DNA of 64,000 nucleotides, from assembly GCF_023702635.1 (NCBI RefSeq), contig NZ_CP098455.1:2542001-2606000 (forward strand), given 5' to 3'. Position numbers and translations under genes: made by a program. This DNA is from Spongiibacter taiwanensis (GTDB lineage: Bacteria > Pseudomonadota > Gammaproteobacteria > Pseudomonadales > Spongiibacteraceae). Below, piece by piece: positions 42,228 through 49,840 of the stretch (position 1 is its first letter; the number at the start of each line of letters is the position of its first letter). Under the pieces are notes generated by a model that saw nothing but the letters and a program-made list of their open reading frames with translations, did no database searches and was not told the DNA's origin.

Positions 42228-44636
42228 ATGAAAAAACGAAGCTTAGTGGTGGCTATTGCTGCCCTGTCGAGCTATTCGGCGGGTACGCTGGCTCAGGAGC
42301 CACAAAAAAGAAGTAACCGACTCCTCGAGGAAGTCACGGTAACGGCCCAGAAGCGGGAGGAAGACTCCCAGGACGTGCCGATTGCCATCCAGGCCTTCTC
42401 TGGCGAGAAGCTGGATGCATTCAATATTGAAGACACCGCCGACCTGCAAAAGATTACTCCCGGACTGACCTTCACCTACACCTACGGCTACACCCTGATC
42501 TACCTGCGGGGGGTGGGCAGTGACGCCTTCCTGCCCAACGCCGACCCCTCGGTGGCCACCTATATCGACGGTATCAACATCCCCGCCAGCCAGGGCAAGC
42601 AAGACGCCCTCGGCCCCGTTAAGCGGGTTGAGGTCCTCAAGGGCCCCCAGGGCACCCTGTTTGGCCGTAACGCCACCGCCGGTGCCATCAGCATCGTCAC
42701 CGAAGATCCGCCGATCGATGAAATCGTCGGTAACATCAAAGCCACTCGCGGCAACTACGACAGCCAGGAATACCAGGCCTACCTCGGTCTGCCCCTGTTT
42801 GATGGCGCCGGCATCACCCTGGCCGCCTTCAGTGACACCCACGAGAACTACGGCACCAACTTCAGCAACGGCGAGCCCCGTCCCTGGCGGGAAGACTTCT
42901 CCGAAGGGGGCCGGGTCAAATTCAAGTGGGACTTCCTGGAAGACTTCAGCCTGACCCTGATTGGCTCCTACGTGAACCAGTTCAACGGCAACTCCCTGGT
43001 GCAGGAAAACACCCGGCCCTCACCCATTCTGTGTGCCGGCTGTGAAACCGATACCGCCGACCGGGATACCGACACCAACTACGAAGGCGGTAACGCCACC
43101 ATCAACACCATGTACGGCACCATCTTTGAATGGCGCCCCGGCCCGGTGGACGTGAAGTTCATCTACTCCGACCAGCTGGCTGACGTGGACTGGGGTCAGT
43201 ACGACTACGACTCCACCGATGAAGACCGCTCCGGCTTCTTCACCTACGACCAGTACAACGATCAGCAGACCTACGAGCTGCAGATCCTGTCCAACGCCGA
43301 CACCCCCCTGTCTGAGAACCTGGAGTGGGTGGCCGGTTACTACCGCCTGGAAGCCGAAGGCGGTTTCGGCCGCCTGTTCTTCTTCCTCAACAACGGGTTG
43401 GCCACCGGCCTGCTGCCTGGCAGCATTACCGGCCTGTTGGGTGACTCTGGCAGCCGTGCGGTGCTTGAATCCGGCGGTCTGCTGACCACCGAGTCTGACG
43501 CGCTGTACTTCCAGGGCACCTGGCGCTTTAACGAAGAGTGGGCCATGACCCTGGGCGCCCGTTACCAGGAAGAGACCCGGGAAATCGGCAATACCGCGCT
43601 GGACCTGGTGGACACCGGGTGTGCTGGCGGTGACGGCAGCTACGGCACCGACGTGAGCTACTATCAGGGCAGCGACAAGTCCTGTAACTCCCGCCTGCTC
43701 GACTTTGGTGGACCACCGCTGGAAGAGACCACCTTCTCGCCCAAGATCAACGTGCAGTGGTTCCCCACCGAAACGGCTCAGATCTACGCGTCTATTCAGA
43801 AAGGCTACAAGAGCCCGACCTACAACATTGTTAACTTCTTCGGCAGCCCCGATCCGGTCGAAGGTGAAGAAGCGGTTGCCGCGGAGCTGGGCTTCAAGTC
43901 CGAGTGGCTGGACGGCGCCCTGCAGTTGAACGGTGCCCTGTTTGCCTCCAAGACCGACAAGCTGCTGACCGGGATTGTGTCCTTTACCTCCGGTGCGATC
44001 GTGCGCTACGCCAACGCCGGCAGCGCCGAAGCCAAGGGCGTGGAGTTTGACTTCCAGTGGCAGCCAATGCCGGACATGAACCCCGGCCTGGCGATCACCG
44101 GTGGTGCCACCTACGTGAACTCCGAGTTTACCGACTACAAGAACGGCGAAGGCTTTGATGATGACACCGGCCTGTATTTCGGTCCCGGTGGTCTGGAAGA
44201 CATTGCGACCGACCTGCTCGGTCTGGAACTGCCCATCTCCCTGGCGGACTTTGCCAACGGTCCCCGTGACTTCACGGGCAACAAGGTGCCCCGGGCACCC
44301 GAGCTGACCTCTGCGGTATCGGTGAACCAGTTCATTGATGCGGGGGATATCGGTGCCTTCGAAGTGGCGGTGGATTACTCCTACAAGAGTGAATACTTCA
44401 CCACCCCCCAGAACTCGCCCTTCTTCGTGCAGGACCAATACGAACTGTGGTCACTGCGGGGCAGCTACTTCTTTGACCCCTGGGGTCTGCAGCTGACTGC
44501 CTTTGTGGATAACGTCAAGGACAAGGAATACTTCTCCTCGATTCTGCAGCAGGACTTTGGTCGCTCGGTGACTTTGGCGCCGCCTCGCTTGTACGGCCTG
44601 AAGCTCAAGTGGGATTTTGATGTCTTCCTGAATTAA
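42228..44636 (+). CDS. TonB-dependent receptor, highly biased codon use
   Basis: The 802-residue receptor has a signal peptide (IAALSSYSAGTLAQE), a TonB-box-like LLEEVTVTAQKRE, a plug with DVPIAIQAFSGEKLD, YLRGVGSDAF, VEVLKGPQGTLFGRNATAGAI, and a barrel ending LKLKWDFDVFLN. Plug motifs of this type are typical of receptors for hydrophobic or aromatic substrates in marine bacteria. Its codons are far more strongly C-ending than those of its neighbours, suggesting high expression. It is divergent from merR and lies in the middle of the Nor-accessory and AveC region. A good terminator follows. Confidence 0.92.
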   Translation: MKKRSLVVAIAALSSYSAGTLAQEPQKRSNRLLEEVTVTAQKREEDSQDVPIAIQAFSGEKLDAFNIEDTADLQKITPGLTFTYTYGYTLIYLRGVGSDAFLPNADPSVATYIDGINIPASQGKQDALGPVKRVEVLKGPQGTLFGRNATAGAISIVTEDPPIDEIVGNIKATRGNYDSQEYQAYLGLPLFDGAGITLAAFSDTHENYGTNFSNGEPRPWREDFSEGGRVKFKWDFLEDFSLTLIGSYVNQFNGNSLVQENTRPSPILCAGCETDTADRDTDTNYEGGNATINTMYGTIFEWRPGPVDVKFIYSDQLADVDWGQYDYDSTDEDRSGFFTYDQYNDQQTYELQILSNADTPLSENLEWVAGYYRLEAEGGFGRLFFFLNNGLATGLLPGSITGLLGDSGSRAVLESGGLLTTESDALYFQGTWRFNEEWAMTLGARYQEETREIGNTALDLVDTGCAGGDGSYGTDVSYYQGSDKSCNSRLLDFGGPPLEETTFSPKINVQWFPTETAQIYASIQKGYKSPTYNIVNFFGSPDPVEGEEAVAAELGFKSEWLDGALQLNGALFASKTDKLLTGIVSFTSGAIVRYANAGSAEAKGVEFDFQWQPMPDMNPGLAITGGATYVNSEFTDYKNGEGFDDDTGLYFGPGGLEDIATDLLGLELPISLADFANGPRDFTGNKVPRAPELTSAVSVNQFIDAGDIGAFEVAVDYSYKSEYFTTPQNSPFFVQDQYELWSLRGSYFFDPWGLQLTAFVDNVKDKEYFSSILQQDFGRSVTLAPPRLYGLKLKWDFDVFLN

Positions 44637-44653
44637 GCCCTGAACACCCAGTT

Positions 44654-44696
44654 GCGGTCGGCAACATAACCCGGTTGTGTTGTCGGTCGCTTTTTT
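44654..44696 (+). terminator. Factor-independent terminator
   Basis: A 13-bp stem with three G-T wobbles (GCGGTCGGCAACA against TGTTGTCGGTCGC) followed by six T ends the receptor transcript. Confidence 0.75.
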
Positions 44697-44756
44697 CGGG
44701 CGTTGCGGCGCTATCATCACTTTCCTGACACATTGATAAATAAGGGTGGATTGATA

Positions 44757-45479
44757 ATGAAAAAACAACTTTGTGGAACGCTGCTGTTTGCCTCGCTGGC
44801 CAGCAACAGCTTTGCGGTCGTGCCGGGCCTGGGGACGGTATTTTCCTTGGCGGCGCCTCTGGGCGGCGTAAGCGGGATTACCTCCTTGGCCGACCCGTTG
44901 GGTGGCATTTCTGGTCTGGCGGCAACGGGCACTTCGCTGACCTCTCAGCTGCCCATTGATGGCCTGAGCGTGATTGACGTGAGCTTTATCAGCTCGGCGT
45001 TGCCAGCCAATGATGTCCTGTCTGTTGTCGGCTCAGGCGCCATTTTGGCGAATGATGTGCTCGAGGGGCTTAACAATCCTGCCAGTGGAGCCTCTGGCCT
45101 GCCGGGTGTTGACGCCCTCGGCGGTCTGCTCGAGTTAGAGGGGCTGTTTGGTTTTGACGGTGTTCTGGCGCTGGATGGCCTGCTCGCCCTTGACGGCGGC
45201 ATTCCGGTTGTAGGCGCCCTGCTGGGGCTCGACGGCCTGCTGGGTATCAATGGTCCGCTTGCCCTGGATGCCATTCCAGGACTGGATGGCCCCTTGGGCT
45301 TGGATGGTCTGTTGGCACTGGATGGTGCCTTTGCCCTTGATGGTCTGCTCGATGGGGGAATTCCGGTATTGGGTGACTTGCTGGGTGGCGGAAGCGCACT
45401 GCCTGGCCTGGACGTGATTCCGGTGGACCTTCTGACCCTGGTTCCTGTGGATTTGGTAGCCCTGGTTCCGCTGCCCTAA
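44757..45479 (+). CDS. Exported hexapeptide-repeat (xLxLDG) protein
   Basis: The 240-residue product has a signal peptide (LCGTLLFASLASNSFAVVP). The second half is made of six-residue repeats such as GVLALDG, PLGLDG, LLALDG, AFALDG, LLGING and IPGLDG, with GGIPV breaks. The first half has PLGGVSGI/PLGGISGL pairs. Such periodicity suggests a repetitive beta or solenoid structure, and Asp-Gly turns may bind calcium. A family was not recognised. The ATG at 44757 is chosen for the signal peptide and the AAGGGTGG upstream. It is compositionally like the exported proteins at 32297-34911 but not clearly homologous. Confidence 0.82.
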   Translation: MKKQLCGTLLFASLASNSFAVVPGLGTVFSLAAPLGGVSGITSLADPLGGISGLAATGTSLTSQLPIDGLSVIDVSFISSALPANDVLSVVGSGAILANDVLEGLNNPASGASGLPGVDALGGLLELEGLFGFDGVLALDGLLALDGGIPVVGALLGLDGLLGINGPLALDAIPGLDGPLGLDGLLALDGAFALDGLLDGGIPVLGDLLGGGSALPGLDVIPVDLLTLVPVDLVALVPLP

Positions 45480-45531
45480 TTGCGCTGCGTTGAGATCGGT
45501 ATAGCCGAGCTCGACAGGCATGCAAGGCACG

Positions 45532-45563
45532 AAAAGCCGACTCAGAGATGGGGCGGCTTTTTT
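45532..45563 (+). terminator. Factor-independent terminator
   Basis: AAAAGCCG pairs with CGGCTTTT around a 14-base loop, followed by a T-run. It lies 52 bases after the repeat-protein stop. Confidence 0.6.
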
Positions 45564-45829
45564 GGTTTGTTGTGTGCGATCCAGAAAGGCGTGGCAGCCA
45601 AACACATTGAAATATTAACCCGGAAATCTTTTGTGTCGGGTTAATGTGGCACAAGGATGTGCCGCCATTGGCCAGCAAGCCTTTAAAATACAAGGAAATT
45701 CGCATAGTTCCGCCAGTATGCTAATTGCTAGGTTAATAAGAGGCGATCTGTCGCGAATTTGAGGAGATGGCGTCGTGTGCCAAGGCGGATTCCGCCCGCA
45801 CTACCGTGCTGCAGTTCGGGCGAATAAAT
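45564..45829. other. Intergenic stretch with a 9-bp inverted repeat
   Basis: No gene is supported. ATTAACCCG (45614-45622) and CGGGTTAAT (45637-45645) form an inverted repeat with a 14-base spacer; purpose unknown. Confidence 0.4.
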
Positions 45830-46105
45830 TTATGCCTGCGCGCCCAGCAGCAGGTAGATTCCGGCCACTACCATTGTGGTGATGCCGAGCCATATTGCCC
45901 CGGCAGCTTGCCAGCTGCGTGGAGCAATTTTGAGCTCCATGAAAAAAGCCATAATCAACGCGACTTTTGCCGCTGAGACGATCATCACTGCCAGGGTGGC
46001 GCTTGTCGGGTTTACGGTGGCCAGGGAAAAGCCCCAGGTGGAGGCAGCGGTGCCCACCATTAGAAGTGCCCAAACCGTGAGTGTGACAGATAGATTCTTA
46101 TCCAT
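45830..46105 (-). CDS. Cytochrome c oxidase subunit IV-like membrane protein
   Basis: The 91-residue product has three hydrophobic helices: VTLTVWALLMVGTAASTW, LAVMIVSAAKVALIMAFFME and AIWLGITTMVVAGIYLLLG. The AKVALIMAFFMELK stretch fits prokaryotic cytochrome c oxidase subunit IV (CyoD-like) proteins. The ATG at 46105 follows the subunit III stop by four bases, so it is the last gene of a co-transcribed set. A catalytic subunit I is absent from the window. Confidence 0.82.
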   Translation of the reverse strand: MDKNLSVTLTVWALLMVGTAASTWGFSLATVNPTSATLAVMIVSAAKVALIMAFFMELKIAPRSWQAAGAIWLGITTMVVAGIYLLLGAQA

Positions 46106-46109
46106 GGGA

Positions 46110-46742
46110 TTAGCGCACCAGGTACAGTAGTGGGAAGAGGCACACCCAGAGCAGATCCACCATGTGCCAATAAATTGCCCCGCTTTCATACATTGCTAAG
46201 GTGCCCGGGGAGGGGCTCCTGGACTTTCGCCACAGCGCGGCGAGTACAATACTACCTACCACGACATGCCCCAAGTGCATGCCGGTCATGATGAAGTAGT
46301 ACATAAAGAAGTCATTGCTGAGCATGGATATGCCGGCTTGGAACTTCTCTTGATACTCGAAAATTTTACAGCCAATAAATGCCAGTCCGCAGGCAAACGC
46401 CAGGCCGAAAAGGCGAGCGGCGAGGTGCTGACGCTGGTGCTTGATGGCGTGGACGGCGGTCACGACCAGCATGGAGCTGGTGAGCAGAATCAGCGTGTTG
46501 ATGCCCCCTAGATGAATATTGAGCAGCTGTCGCGATTGCTCAAACAGTGCCGCACTATGCTGCCGATCAAACATGAAGCTGCCAAACATCACCGCAAAAA
46601 CAATCATATCTGCAAAGGCAAATACCCAAACACCCTCGACGCCGGGGAGTTTGCGTGCCTCGATATTCTTCATTTGCTTGGCTTGTGTGATGGCGTGCAC
46701 CTGCAAGCGATGCCCTTCGGGTTTTGTCGAGTCTGAGTGCAT
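46110..46742 (-). CDS. norE: NorE-like cytochrome c oxidase subunit III family protein
   Basis: The roughly 210-residue product has five transmembrane helices and the subunit III pattern: GVEGVWVFAFADMIVFAVMF, LGGINTLILLTSSMLVV, MYYFIMTGMHLGHVVVGS and YWHMVDLLWVCLFPLLYL. This matches NorE, a subunit III-like protein often found with nitric oxide reductase genes. The start is uncertain: 46742 follows the upstream stop by 13 bases, and 46673 is a shorter option; neither has a clear ribosome binding site. No oxidase or reductase catalytic subunit is nearby. Confidence 0.8.
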   Translation of the reverse strand: MHSDSTKPEGHRLQVHAITQAKQMKNIEARKLPGVEGVWVFAFADMIVFAVMFGSFMFDRQHSAALFEQSRQLLNIHLGGINTLILLTSSMLVVTAVHAIKHQRQHLAARLFGLAFACGLAFIGCKIFEYQEKFQAGISMLSNDFFMYYFIMTGMHLGHVVVGSIVLAALWRKSRSPSPGTLAMYESGAIYWHMVDLLWVCLFPLLYLVR

Positions 46743-46755
46743 TTCAGTTGACCAG

Positions 46756-47478
46756 CTACAATGCCGCTTCGCCGCCTTGCACCCGGCGATCCATATCTTT
46801 GAGTAAGTAATAGGTCGCCACAAACATCCAAATGAGCCACGCGGGGTAGGGCAGCCAAAAGCCGATCAAACCATCGTAGGCAAAGGGCCCGTCACGCAGA
46901 ATTGCGGTGAGGCTGGCCGGGAAGAAGGTGGCACCGCAGAAAATGGTCAGATAATTGGCCCAGCCTGGCATGACGGGCACCCGGCTTTTCTTGTCGTGCA
47001 AAAAACACAGTGCCATAGCGAACATTTGCAACGTGGTGCACATGTAGAGGGTGTCGTTCATCAGCCAGCCTGCGTCAGTGAGCATCTGGGTGATTTCTGG
47101 TGAGCGCTCCGGCCGTTGTGCGGCCACAATCCAGCACCACATGCTGATGGATACCACCATTACGGTAAGGCAGCCGCCGAGCAGTTGAAGATAAGAGAGT
47201 ACGGGATAGTTGCCGGTTTCTATCTGCTTCATTCTGGCAGTGACGTAACCTGTCCAGGGCAGATAGAAACAGATAGTGATTGCCGCGATCAAAAAGCCCA
47301 CTCGGATGCCGGTGAGGTGTTCCACATAGCGATCGGTAAAGGCCTGGGCGGGATCATTGGGGTGTGGCGGTGGCAGATTGTCTCCCATCCAGGCCCAGAA
47401 AATAACGAAAGTGATGACAAAGAAGGGGCCGCTGTAGAGGGATAGTTTTTGATAAAGCAGTTTAGCGCTGTCGTCCAT
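46756..47478 (-). CDS. Six-TM membrane protein of unknown function
   Basis: The 240-residue product has about six transmembrane helices (GPFFVITFVIFWAWMGD, VGFLIAAITICFYLPWTGY, LLGGCLTVMVVSISMWCWIV). Conserved-looking polar parts are LPPPHPNDPAQAFTDRYVEH and FPASLTAILRDGPFAYDG. It is not a recognised respiratory subunit. It is placed between the MarR gene and the NorE-like gene with short gaps, so it probably belongs to the same complex or pathway. Confidence 0.75.
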   Translation of the reverse strand: MDDSAKLLYQKLSLYSGPFFVITFVIFWAWMGDNLPPPHPNDPAQAFTDRYVEHLTGIRVGFLIAAITICFYLPWTGYVTARMKQIETGNYPVLSYLQLLGGCLTVMVVSISMWCWIVAAQRPERSPEITQMLTDAGWLMNDTLYMCTTLQMFAMALCFLHDKKSRVPVMPGWANYLTIFCGATFFPASLTAILRDGPFAYDGLIGFWLPYPAWLIWMFVATYYLLKDMDRRVQGGEAAL

Positions 47479-47552
47479 AATTGTACCTTGTTCGTATGGT
47501 TATCATTGTTTCGGTAAGGCCCTTTTGTCGGGCGGTTCCCTTGGTCAGGTTT

Positions 47553-48065
47553 TCAGTAGGTTTTAGCCCTATCGAATGAAACGATGGTCTTGCGAAGCAA
47601 ATCGCTTAGCTGTTTTTGTTCAGCTTTGCTAAGGCCGTTGAATGCATTGGTAATGGGGTTCGAAACCTTCGGTGTAATCTCATTCATCAGCGCCTTGCCC
47701 TTCTCGGTGATAGTGACCACACTGCGTCGGGCATCCCCTGTATCCGTTTCCCTGTGCACGAGCTGCAGCTTTTCTAGGTTGCCGATGACTTTGGTCATAT
47801 TCGCGCGACCTGTGCCAATCAGTTCACTCAATTGTGTCGGTGAGTTTCGACCACCTTCGCTGGCATAAAGCACCGCCAGTAAGTGGTACATGGTTTCGCT
47901 TATGCCCATGCCTCTGAACACGTCAGAGAAGTAATCGCTTAGCCCGAACCCAGCCACGCGCAGGAGCCGGACCAAAATCGTGGCGTCCTTGGAAAGCTCG
48001 GGAAGTGCGTTGGCCAGTGGCTCGGTACTCCGTTCAATTGAGCGGAGCCGTTCGATACCTCTCAT
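47553..48065 (-). CDS. MarR-family regulator (first gene of NorE-like operon)
   Basis: The 170-residue product has the MarR winged helix: MYHLLAVLYASEGGRNSPTQLSELIGTGRANMTKVIGNLEKLQLVHRE, split around the recognition helix, then DARRSVVTITEKGKAL. It is followed 75 bases later by the six-TM gene on the same strand and is divergent from a second MarR gene. It likely regulates the downstream operon. Confidence 0.88.
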   Translation of the reverse strand: MRGIERLRSIERSTEPLANALPELSKDATILVRLLRVAGFGLSDYFSDVFRGMGISETMYHLLAVLYASEGGRNSPTQLSELIGTGRANMTKVIGNLEKLQLVHRETDTGDARRSVVTITEKGKALMNEITPKVSNPITNAFNGLSKAEQKQLSDLLRKTIVSFDRAKTY

Positions 48066-48222
48066 CGTTAAAATTTCTCCGTTTTCGTTTCGCTGGGATA
48101 TGTTTTGTTGTTGCGATGAAAAATAATAACCTAGTGTTTCACCAGTGAATTAAATTAGCGGCAAGACCGATACCTTGTCAATGTCAAAGGCGGTATTCTG
48201 GCGGAGGATTTTTGCTAGGCAG

Positions 48223-48248
48223 CTATTAAATAGGTGGCTATTGAATAG
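48223..48248. promoter_or_regulatory. Two tandem palindromes, probable MarR operator
   Basis: CTATTAAATAG (48223-48233) and CTATTGAATAG (48238-48248) are each perfect palindromes about a central base, 15 bases apart. They end 28 bases before the start of the EmrR-like gene. MarR proteins bind such short palindromes as dimers, so autoregulation is plausible. Confidence 0.6.
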
Positions 48249-48276
48249 TTAGCTAAGCATATGTTAGCCTTCCACT

Positions 48277-48735
48277 ATGAAGCAAGCCAAACATTCTGAA
48301 AACGCTACCCGTCTTATTGCCGAAGTTGCCCGTCTAATACGGGAGGATTTTCGTCGCCGGGCACAGCATCTCTCTCTGACTCAGCCTCAGTCGCGGTTGT
48401 TATTAATTATTTCCCGGGAGCCCGGCATCAATCAGGCCAGCCTTGCCGGGCTGTTGGAAGTTCATCCGGTGACCGTGACCCAGAGCGTTGACCGCCTGGA
48501 AAAGGCGGGCTGGTTACGCCGGGAGCGACAGGAAACTGACCGGCGGTCGGTCAGTTTGTTTGTCACCGACCAGGCCAAGCCCATTCTTGCCGAGCTTGAC
48601 GGGATCGCCGACCAGACCCGAGCCGCCACCATGGCGGGCCTGAGTGTTGATGAGCAGGCCGCACTGGAAGCCATGCTTTTGCGAATCAAGGCGAATTTTT
48701 GTGGCACTGACGCGGAGGGGCTGCAAGATGACTGA
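48277..48735 (+). CDS. MarR/EmrR-family regulator of an efflux operon
   Basis: The 152-residue product has a winged-helix core (LLIISREPGINQASLAGLLE, HPVTVTQSVDRLEKAGWLRRE, RQETDRRSVSLFVTDQAKP). It overlaps the downstream EmrA-like gene by eight bases. Regulators of this kind are released from DNA by drugs or phenolics to induce the efflux pump. Two tandem palindromes lie just upstream. Confidence 0.9.
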   Translation: MKQAKHSENATRLIAEVARLIREDFRRRAQHLSLTQPQSRLLLIISREPGINQASLAGLLEVHPVTVTQSVDRLEKAGWLRRERQETDRRSVSLFVTDQAKPILAELDGIADQTRAATMAGLSVDEQAALEAMLLRIKANFCGTDAEGLQDD

Positions 48736-49840
48736 GACCGATAACACCGCTGACAAGAAGCGTTTGCGGCGCCGCTTATTTGCGGTGGTTCCGGTGGTGG
48801 CGATTGCCATCGGGCTTTATGTCTTTGTGGTGGGCGGGCGCTTTGTGTCCACTGAAAACGCTTACGTTAAAGCTAATGTGGTGAACGTTAGTGCAGAGCT
48901 CAGTGGCAACATCGTTGCGGTCGCGGTCACCGAGAATGAGGCGGTAACGCGCGGACAGGTATTGCTGCGCCTGGATAATGCGGCATACCTCGCTCGTTTG
49001 CATGATGCCCAGGCCGAGCTGAGCCAGGCGCTGATCTTGATTGAGTCGCTGCAGGCCGCCTATGTACAGAAGCAATCCGCGCTGGCATCGGCACGCGATG
49101 ATTTGACCTTTGCCCGCAAACAACGCAACCGCATTGACGATTTGCACCGGCGGGGTGTGGTTTCCACCCAGCAGCTGGATCAGGTGCAGCGAGATCTCGA
49201 TGTGGCGAGGAATACGGTCAGCCGCCTGGAAAGCGAACAGGCCGAGGTCCTCGCCAAATTGGGCGGTCGCGCGGCTGGCGATCCCCAGCGGCATCCAGAG
49301 GTTTTGGCGGCCCGGGCCAGTCTGGAGACGGCGGAGCTGGAATTGGCGCGCACGGTAATTCGCGCCCCTGTTGATGGTGTTGCGGCCAAGGTGGCCCACG
49401 TGGGGCAGTATGCCATGCCGGGTTTGGCGATGGTCAGTGTGGTGGCTAGCGATCATTTATGGATTGAGGCCAATCTGAAGGAAAACCAGCTGGCGCGGAT
49501 TCAGCCTGGCGCCAAGGTGACGGTGGCGGTAGACGCCTATCCCGGTGAGGAGTGGACGGCGGTGGTCGAAAGCCTTGCCCAGGCAACGGGTGCGGAGTTT
49601 GCTTTACTGCCGCCCCAAAATGCCACTGGTAATTGGGTGAAGGTGGTTCAGAGATTGCCGGTGCGTTTGCGCATTGATCACCATGAAGGTGAGTCGCCTC
49701 TCCGCGCAGGGCTCAGTGCGGAAATCACGGTGGATACCGGCTTGCCTGATCGTGTGCAGCGCTTGGGGAATATGTTCGGTATAACCGTGGGCGGCAATCT
49801 TCCAGGTAGGCCTGGGGAGATGATCGCAGGCCACCCATGA
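48728..49840 (+). CDS. emrA: EmrA-like membrane fusion protein
   Basis: The 370-residue product has one N-terminal transmembrane helix (LFAVVPVVAIAIGLYVFVV), STENAYVKANVVNVSAELSG typical of EmrA, a coiled-coil hairpin (roughly residues 90-190) and a beta-barrel region (RAPVDGVAAKVAHVGQY). It bridges the inner-membrane pump to an outer-membrane channel. The ATG overlaps the MarR gene by eight bases and the stop overlaps the pump gene by four. Confidence 0.92.
   Translation: MTETDNTADKKRLRRRLFAVVPVVAIAIGLYVFVVGGRFVSTENAYVKANVVNVSAELSGNIVAVAVTENEAVTRGQVLLRLDNAAYLARLHDAQAELSQALILIESLQAAYVQKQSALASARDDLTFARKQRNRIDDLHRRGVVSTQQLDQVQRDLDVARNTVSRLESEQAEVLAKLGGRAAGDPQRHPEVLAARASLETAELELARTVIRAPVDGVAAKVAHVGQYAMPGLAMVSVVASDHLWIEANLKENQLARIQPGAKVTVAVDAYPGEEWTAVVESLAQATGAEFALLPPQNATGNWVKVVQRLPVRLRIDHHEGESPLRAGLSAEITVDTGLPDRVQRLGNMFGITVGGNLPGRPGEMIAGHP

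Noticed and set aside
37276-47478. A nitric oxide reductase operon
   Set aside because: Only accessory-type genes are present; no NorC or NorB catalytic subunit is encoded.
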